Shown here piece after piece: positions 58,857-64,000 of a DNA stretch of 64,000 nucleotides. The notes beneath the pieces were generated by a model that was given only the letters and a program-made list of their open reading frames with translations, did not search any database and was not told the DNA's origin. The DNA is from Geminicoccaceae bacterium (lineage in GTDB: Bacteria; Pseudomonadota; Alphaproteobacteria; Geminicoccales; Geminicoccaceae), in the NCBI GenBank assembly GCA_020638495.1, contig JACKIN010000017.1, positions 12,996-76,995 on the forward strand, given 5' to 3'. The position numbers were made by a program, and so were the translations under genes. Within the stretch, counting starts at the first letter, position 1. Each line of letters begins with the position of its first letter.

Positions 58857-59927
58857 TCAAGCCGCCAGATCGCCGGCGCGCATCGCCTGCGCCGCCCATG
58901 CCTCGTCGAGGACGACGCCGAGGCCGGGGCCTCTGTCGAGCGAAGCCCGGCCACCGGCGAACGCCGGCCCGCCGGTGAGGCCGGCCTCGACTTCGCCCCG
59001 GTGCGGAGCGAGGCAGATCGGGTAGCTGCCGTGGATGGTGGCGGCCAGATGGCCCAGCGCCGCCCGCCCGACTGCGCTCCGGCAGGGCCCCGACACGACG
59101 ACGCCGATGGAAGCGGCCTCGCAGATATTGGCGATGCGCCGGGCGTTGCGCAGCCCGCCGACCCGCCAGGGATCGAGGACGATGCGGTCGGCCGCCGCGT
59201 GCCGCACGACCTGGCTCATGGCCTCGGGCGAGGTGATCGACTCCTCGAGCACGATCGGTATCGGCACTTTTTGGCGCAGCCGGCCGTGGCCCGCGAAATC
59301 GAGCCGGTGCAGCGGCTGGACCAGAGCCAGGTTCAGGTGGAACTGCCGGGCGAGCAGCCCCTCCACCAGCATGCTGGCCCGCTGCTCGTTGCCCAGCGAC
59401 TGCCGGGCGACGATATCGACGAAGGGCACGCTGCCGACGCTGTCGAGCACGGCACCGATCGCCGCCGCCGAGCGCCCGGGCAGGGCCAGCCTGAGACCCG
59501 CATGGCCGTCCCGGATGGCGGCCCGGGCGGTGCCCAAGGGATCTGGATCACCGGCGTCGATCTCGCGAAAGAGCTCGAGATCCTCGCGATAGCCGCCGCC
59601 CAGGAGGTCGTGCAGCGGGCAGTCGCGAGCCCGGCCGACGAGGTCCAGGGCCGCCATCTCGAGGGCCGCGCGGGCGGGCGGGCAGCCGGGCCCGCCGGCG
59701 GGCTCGGCAGCGTCGAGCCGCTGCTCGAGGACGTTGGCGTTGCCGCACCCGGCACCTTGGATATGGGTGCCGTAGCGTTCGAGCCAGCGCGAAACGGTGG
59801 CGCGTGACATGGTCGGAAAGGCCTCGTCGGTCGCCACCTCGCCGAGCCCGGCCAGCCCCGATGCCGCCCGGAGTCGCACGAGGATGCCGCCGCCAAAGGG
59901 CATGAGGTCGATCCGGTCGATCTTCAT
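58857..59927 (-). CDS. Enolase-superfamily protein lacking catalytic residues
   Basis: This 356-residue protein is a clear paralogue of the 61154-62353 enzyme: compare PIVLEESITSPEAMSQVVRH with PVILDEAVTSPAAMLQIVRA, and DRIVLDPWRVGGL with DRIVLKPNRVGGL. The catalytic positions have changed. The KxK pair is R146 and A148, the first metal aspartate is V173 (FVDIVARQ), the second metal ligand is V203 (LVQPLH), and the late lysine is D252. Only E228/E229 remain acidic. It therefore cannot use the normal Mg-dependent chemistry. The gene is intact and coupled to the LacI stop by TGATG, so it is presumably kept for another role, such as ligand binding or partnering the active paralogue. Confidence 0.8.
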   Translation of the reverse strand: MKIDRIDLMPFGGGILVRLRAASGLAGLGEVATDEAFPTMSRATVSRWLERYGTHIQGAGCGNANVLEQRLDAAEPAGGPGCPPARAALEMAALDLVGRARDCPLHDLLGGGYREDLELFREIDAGDPDPLGTARAAIRDGHAGLRLALPGRSAAAIGAVLDSVGSVPFVDIVARQSLGNEQRASMLVEGLLARQFHLNLALVQPLHRLDFAGHGRLRQKVPIPIVLEESITSPEAMSQVVRHAAADRIVLDPWRVGGLRNARRIANICEAASIGVVVSGPCRSAVGRAALGHLAATIHGSYPICLAPHRGEVEAGLTGGPAFAGGRASLDRGPGLGVVLDEAWAAQAMRAGDLAA

Positions 59928-61030
59928 CAGTGGTGTCCCGCGTTTAGGGAGCCAGGCTCCGGCGCCAGGGCATCGGCACGGCCGGCGCGCAGCACGAGGC
60001 CCGGCGCCGGGCGCGGTGCCGCGACGGACTCGCGCTGGATGAGCTCCGACTTGAGCACGATCTCCCGGGTCTGCCCGGCCGGCGAAGCCCGCTTCTCGAT
60101 GGCGGCGACCAGCGCTTCGAAGGCCAGCCGGCCCATGTAGAACCGTTCCTCGCGCAGGCAGGACATCGCCGGCGTGAAGAAGGCGGCCCAGTCCGGGTCG
60201 TCGAAGGCGATCAGGCTGAGGCCCTGGGGCAGCGCCACGCCGAGATCCTTGAGGCAGCGCAGCGCACCGCCGGTCATCAGCTCCGAGCAGACCAGGATGG
60301 CGGTGGGCGGCAGCGGCTGCAGCAGCAGGTGTCGCGTCGCCGTGTAGCCGCCGGCCTGGCGGAAGTCGCCATAGGCGATCAGGCTTTCGTCGGCCGCGAT
60401 CCCGAGCTGCTCCAGCGCGTCGAGGTAGCCGCCGAGGCGGGCACGGCCGGTCTCGAAGGCCTGCGGGCCGGCGACGATGCCGATGCGCACATGACCGAAG
60501 CCGGCGAGGTGGCGCACGGCGTCGGTTGCAGCGCTCCGGTCGTCGGAGGTGATGTGCACGAGCCTGCCGCCCTCGATCCGGGCGTTGACGACGACGGCCG
60601 GGAAGCCCGAGGCGCCGAGCTTGCGGAAGACCTGGCGATTGGCCGCCAGGGGCGAGGTGATGATGCCGTCGACACCACGCTCGCGCATCTCGGCCAGGTA
60701 CTCGACCTCCCGCTTCGGGTCGTCATTGGTGTTGCAGAGAATGACATGATAGCCGGCCTGGCGGGCAGCCTCCTCGACGCCCTGGACGAAGAGGGTCCAG
60801 TGGTAGCTGGCGATCTGGCTGACCAGCACGCCGACCGTGTTGGTGCGCCGCAGGCGGAGCGAGCGCGCCACGCGGTTCGCCCGGTAGCCCAGGCTGTGCG
60901 CGGCCGCCTCGACCTTCAGCCGGGTGGCGTCGCTGTAGGAGCCGTACTTGCTCAAGACCCGGCTCGCCATGCCGACCGACACGCCGGCAGCAGCGGCGAC
61001 ATCCTTCAGGGTGACAGAGCTCCTGGTCAT
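59927..61030 (-). CDS. LacI-family transcriptional regulator
   Basis: This is a 367-residue repressor. The ATG at 61030 was chosen because the helix-turn-helix starts directly after it (VTLKDVAAAAGVSVGMASRV, residues 6-25), with GAGGG upstream. The hinge region reads YRANRVARSLRLRRTNTVGV. The sensor domain follows, with VLVSQIASYHWTLFVQGVEE and LVHITSDDRSAATDAVRHLA. It is divergent from the active enolase-superfamily gene and cotranscribed with the inactive one. The palindrome at 61107-61120 in between is its likely operator. A sugar acid processed or bound by its neighbours is a plausible effector. Confidence 0.9.
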   Translation of the reverse strand: MTRSSVTLKDVAAAAGVSVGMASRVLSKYGSYSDATRLKVEAAAHSLGYRANRVARSLRLRRTNTVGVLVSQIASYHWTLFVQGVEEAARQAGYHVILCNTNDDPKREVEYLAEMRERGVDGIITSPLAANRQVFRKLGASGFPAVVVNARIEGGRLVHITSDDRSAATDAVRHLAGFGHVRIGIVAGPQAFETGRARLGGYLDALEQLGIAADESLIAYGDFRQAGGYTATRHLLLQPLPPTAILVCSELMTGGALRCLKDLGVALPQGLSLIAFDDPDWAAFFTPAMSCLREERFYMGRLAFEALVAAIEKRASPAGQTREIVLKSELIQRESVAAPRPAPGLVLRAGRADALAPEPGSLNAGHH

Positions 61031-61106
61031 GCACGGGCGCCCTCGGTTCGCGGCGTCGGTCGGTGAGCGCGTCGGCATGCTTAGGGTTTGGGCTATGAAG
61101 CGTCAA

Positions 61107-61120
61107 TGTATATCGTTACA
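61107..61120. promoter_or_regulatory. LacI-type operator between divergent genes
   Basis: TGTATATCGTTACA has 4-base arms TGTA and TACA around an A/T-rich core with CG near the centre, close to the LacI-family form. It lies 76 bases upstream of the LacI start and 33 bases upstream of the divergent ATG at 61154, so it could control both. Confidence 0.55.
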
Positions 61121-61153
61121 CTCGAACCCGGTCCCAGCTCGCCGAGGCATCGG

Positions 61154-62353
61154 ATGAAGATCACCGCCATCGACCTCGTCCCTCTCCGCCTCGAGATGCT
61201 GAGCGCTGCCGTGCGGACGGGCCCGAACGTCGATCCGGCGGACCAGATGGACCTGCCGCCGGAGGAGATCGCCAAGCTCCGCTACGCCCCGCCCGAGACC
61301 GTGCTGGTGCGGATCAAGACGGATGCCGGCATCGAGGGGCTCGGCGATGGTGCCACGCTGCCGCACTATCTCGGACACGGGATCGGCAGCATGCTGGACT
61401 GGCTCGGCCGCTTCCGGCAGGTGCTCGCGGGCAGCGACCCGCTCAACATCGCGGCCGTGCACCGGCGGATGGAGAGCGTTGCCAGCATCGGCGTGCCGGG
61501 CTGCCGGCCGGCCCAGGCGGCCATCGACATGGCCATCCACGACATCGTCGCCAGGGCGCATGGCTGCCCGGTCTACGAGCTGCTGGGCGGGGCCTTCCGC
61601 ACCGAGCTCGAGCTGCAGACGCAGATGCACGGCTTCTCGGTCGAGCAGCTCCTCGGCGTCTGCCGGCACTATCTCGACCAGGGGTTCACCGGGCTGAAGC
61701 TGAAGATCGCCGGCAAGCTGCGCCGCGAGGGCTACGCCAAGGCGCTGGTCGACGAGGAGGCGGAGAAGATCGCCCGGGTCGTCGCCAGCCTGCCGGAGAG
61801 CGTGCAGATCGACGTGGACGCCAACCAGGGGCTGATGAACGCCAAGGTTGCGATCGGCCTCTTCGAGCATGTCCGGCGGATCGCCCCGCATCCGAACATG
61901 TCGATCGAGCAGCCCTTGCATCACCTCGATCTCGAGGGCCACGCCCTGATCCGGCGCATGCTGCCCTATCCGGTCATCCTCGACGAGGCGGTCACCTCGC
62001 CCGCCGCGATGCTGCAGATCGTGCGCGCGGAGGCGGCCGATCGCATCGTCCTCAAGCCCAACAGGGTGGGCGGCCTCTGGCCGGCGCAGAAGATCATCGA
62101 CATCTGCGAGGCGCACGGCATCGGCGTCAGCCTCGACACGATGCCGTTCACGGTGCTGGGCGACACCATGCTCTGCCATCTAGGCGCCACCATCCGCACC
62201 CACTACCCGCTCGATGCGGAGGGCCACACGTTCTTCAGGGAGACCCCGTTCGTGGGCGGCGTCACGCTGCAGGACGGGCGCGCGCGGCTGTCCGCCGAGC
62301 CGGGCTTCGGCATCACGGTCGACGAGGACCGGTTGCTGGCGACGGCCGCCTGA
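61154..62353 (+). CDS. Mandelate racemase/muconate lactonizing enzyme family protein
   Basis: This is a 399-residue cytoplasmic enolase-superfamily enzyme. The ATG at 61154 was chosen because MKITAIDLVPLRLE matches the family start; the frame upstream is non-homologous. The capping domain spans about residues 1-130, and the barrel carries K182 and K184 (GLKLKIAG), metal ligands D222 (DVDANQ), E252 (SIEQPLHHL) and D277/E278 (VILDEAVTS), and K301 (IVLKPNRVGG). All expected positions are filled, so it should be active, probably as a sugar-acid dehydratase, racemase or cycloisomerase. It is divergent from its LacI regulator and pairs with an inactive paralogue at 58857-59927. Confidence 0.9.
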   Translation: MKITAIDLVPLRLEMLSAAVRTGPNVDPADQMDLPPEEIAKLRYAPPETVLVRIKTDAGIEGLGDGATLPHYLGHGIGSMLDWLGRFRQVLAGSDPLNIAAVHRRMESVASIGVPGCRPAQAAIDMAIHDIVARAHGCPVYELLGGAFRTELELQTQMHGFSVEQLLGVCRHYLDQGFTGLKLKIAGKLRREGYAKALVDEEAEKIARVVASLPESVQIDVDANQGLMNAKVAIGLFEHVRRIAPHPNMSIEQPLHHLDLEGHALIRRMLPYPVILDEAVTSPAAMLQIVRAEAADRIVLKPNRVGGLWPAQKIIDICEAHGIGVSLDTMPFTVLGDTMLCHLGATIRTHYPLDAEGHTFFRETPFVGGVTLQDGRARLSAEPGFGITVDEDRLLATAA

Positions 62354-62494
62354 GACCGAGGGGCAGCCCTGTTCCCGATGCGGCCATACATGCGCCCGGC
62401 GTGGCCGGTGCAGGCGCAGCGCTGGTTGCTTTCGGGAGCTTCCACGACCTCGGGCTCGTGGCCGTCGGCGGCTCGACGCCGCTTTCCGACCCGA

Positions 62495-63988
62495 TCAGCC
62501 GCGGACGATGATCTTCACCTGGTCGCCCGCCTCGAGCTGGCGACCGCGATCGAAGCCGTTGAGCGTGATGAACTGCTCCCTGGGCAACCGCTCGACCTCC
62601 ATGCGCCGGGCCAGGCTCTCGATGGTGTCGCCCTCGCGCACCTCGATGATCTCCACCCGCAGCGGCCGCAGCGCGGCCGCCTCGTCTTTCGTCAGGCGAT
62701 GCAGGCTGTCCGCGGCGGCGCGCAGCTCGCGCGCCTCGTTCCGGCCGAAGCGACCGGTGATCAGGGCGAACCGGTAGAACTCGCGCCCGCCGCCCGACAG
62801 CACGGCGAAGCCCGCCTGGGCGTTCTGGCCGCCGACCTGCACATCCGCATAGCCGATGGCACCCTCGAGCCCGCCATCGCTGGTGAACCGCTCGACGCCG
62901 TGCAGCTCCAGACCTTTCAGCCATTCGCCCTGCAGGTACCGCGCCGGGTCGGTGGCCTGCCTGGCGGCCCCCATGTCGAAGAGCAGCAGGCGGTTGTCGG
63001 CCCGGCCCACCACTGCCGTGGGCTGGTTGCTCAACCGATAGGGCTCCGGGTAGGCGAAGGCGATGCCGAGGCCCGGATGGGCGAAGCGGCTGCCCTGGAC
63101 GAAGCCCTGCTCGGGGCTCTGCCCGTAGACGATGCCGTCGATCGCGGCGAGGAACGCCGCCCGGTTGCGCTCGTCGCCCGAGCTGCCGCGCTCGTCCGCC
63201 TGGTCGCGCGCCTCCTCCACCCGATCCGGCGTGTAGGGATGGCTCGAGAAGAAGTGGTCGAAGGCGCCCGGCTCCTTGACGCTGGCCCCGACGAGCCTGG
63301 CCTGCAGCTCGGCGCTGGTCTGCAGCGCCTGGAGGAAATCGGCCGTCGCCCTGGTGTCGTAGCCGGCCCGGTCGAGATAGCGGATGCCGAGCGTGTCGGC
63401 CTCGTATTCCTGGCTGCGCGAGTAGGTCTGGGTGAGCCCGTAGCCGGTCTGCTGGCCGAGCTGCGCCCCGAGCCGGGCCCCCTCCTCGCCGCCCAGCACC
63501 GCACCGCCCAGCACCCCGAGCAGGCCGAGGCCGAAGGTGGCGAGCTGGCCCGTCGTCTGCCGCGAGGCACTGTGCCGCGCCGTGACATGGCCGATCTCGT
63601 GCGCCAGGACCCCCGCCAGCTCCGCCTCGTCGTCGGCATAGGCCAGGAGCCCCCGGCTGACATAGACATAGCCGCCGGGCAGGGCGAAGGCGTTGACCAC
63701 CTCGCTGTCGAGCACGGTGAAGGTGAAGTCGATCTCGGCGAGCTCCGAGACGTTCTTCAGCCGGTTGCCGACCCGGCTCACATAGGCGGCGAGCTCGGGG
63801 TCGTCGACGGCCCCACCGTACTCTGCGAGGATCTGCGGGTGGGCCTCGCGCCCGGCGCGGACGTCGTCCTCGACCGAGCCCGTGGCGAGGATCGGCCCGC
63901 CGCCGGCCGGTGCGGTCGTGCAGGCGGAGGTCAGGGCCAGCGAAACCGACAGCGTCGCGGCGAGAAGGGCGGTGCGCGTACGAATCAC
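62495..63988 (-). CDS. M48-family metalloprotease lipoprotein with LysM-like tail
   Basis: This 497-residue periplasmic protease resembles BepA-type enzymes. A lipobox (LTSAC, C23) ends the signal peptide, so it should be anchored as a lipoprotein. The zinc site is HEIGH (H130, E131, H134), with E196 in SQEYEADTLG as third ligand. The region after residue 280 contains an uncharacterised domain (FAHPGLGIAFAYPEPYRLSN), and the last 50 residues look like a LysM module (VREGDTIESLARRMEVERLP to GDQVKIIVRG), suggesting peptidoglycan contact. BepA-like proteins degrade misassembled outer-membrane proteins. The gene converges with the enolase-superfamily gene and looks like ordinary housekeeping. Confidence 0.9.
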   Translation of the reverse strand: MIRTRTALLAATLSVSLALTSACTTAPAGGGPILATGSVEDDVRAGREAHPQILAEYGGAVDDPELAAYVSRVGNRLKNVSELAEIDFTFTVLDSEVVNAFALPGGYVYVSRGLLAYADDEAELAGVLAHEIGHVTARHSASRQTTGQLATFGLGLLGVLGGAVLGGEEGARLGAQLGQQTGYGLTQTYSRSQEYEADTLGIRYLDRAGYDTRATADFLQALQTSAELQARLVGASVKEPGAFDHFFSSHPYTPDRVEEARDQADERGSSGDERNRAAFLAAIDGIVYGQSPEQGFVQGSRFAHPGLGIAFAYPEPYRLSNQPTAVVGRADNRLLLFDMGAARQATDPARYLQGEWLKGLELHGVERFTSDGGLEGAIGYADVQVGGQNAQAGFAVLSGGGREFYRFALITGRFGRNEARELRAAADSLHRLTKDEAAALRPLRVEIIEVREGDTIESLARRMEVERLPREQFITLNGFDRGRQLEAGDQVKIIVRG

Positions 63989-64000
63989 GGCAAGACCTCG

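Overview
The window is G+C-rich DNA, roughly two-thirds G+C by eye, from a Gram-negative heterotroph. It shows short Shine-Dalgarno sites, frequent GTG/TTG starts, operons stitched by ATGA/GTGA overlaps, and signal-peptide, Tat-like and lipobox exporters. Protein styles (LacI regulators, tandem CUT1 and peptide-type ABC operons, enolase-superfamily enzymes, a SAM-cyclase-AAA-TPR protein) suggest an alphaproteobacterium, perhaps Rhodospirillales-like. No rRNA, tRNA, phage gene or CRISPR array was seen.

Layout. (1) 1-7931, minus: one operon with two CUT1-type sugar-transporter gene sets flanking genes for a small and a large N,N-dimethylformamidase (DMFase)-like subunit. (2) 8101-15375, minus: a PhyH-type dioxygenase and a complete peptide/oligosaccharide-type ABC transporter with a long binding protein. 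(3) 15641-24750: a decayed catabolic island. It holds a sulfatase cut by a 1470-bp insertion sequence with a clean 4-bp target duplication, then a frameshifted enolase-superfamily enzyme, metallophosphoesterase, HpcH aldolase, 2-hydroxyacid dehydrogenase and DapA-like lyase, plus permease, IS30 and MFS fragments. (4) 24741-36822, minus: a second DMFase-like large subunit, an acyl-CoA dehydrogenase, a LacI regulator, a collapsed stretch of SDR, MaoC, CoA-transferase and isomerase remnants, and a second peptide-type transporter. (5) 37126-47008, plus: an intact GNAT, DapA-like, 2-hydroxyacid dehydrogenase and sugar-isomerase set followed by a third transporter, paralogous to that in (2). (6) 47009-47524: an unusual repeat and hairpin array between convergent genes. 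(7) 47525-53151: a large signalling ATPase/cyclase divergent from a heparinase-like polysaccharide lyase. (8) 53179-62353: a fourth peptide-type transporter, a LacI regulator and two paralogous enolase-superfamily proteins, one of which has lost its active-site residues. (9) 62495-63988: a lipoprotein M48 metalloprotease.

Taken together, the genes look like uptake and breakdown of acidic, possibly sulfated or amide-bearing sugars: binding proteins and ABC permeases import, lyases, sulfatase and DMFase-like hydrolases cleave, enolase-superfamily, DapA-like, aldolase, dehydrogenase and isomerase enzymes process the products, and LacI proteins probably sense them. Substrates cannot be read from the sequence. 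Many enzyme types that are broken in region 3 or 4 have an intact relative in region 5 or 8, so the window looks like a catabolic neighbourhood where one copy of the pathway is decaying.
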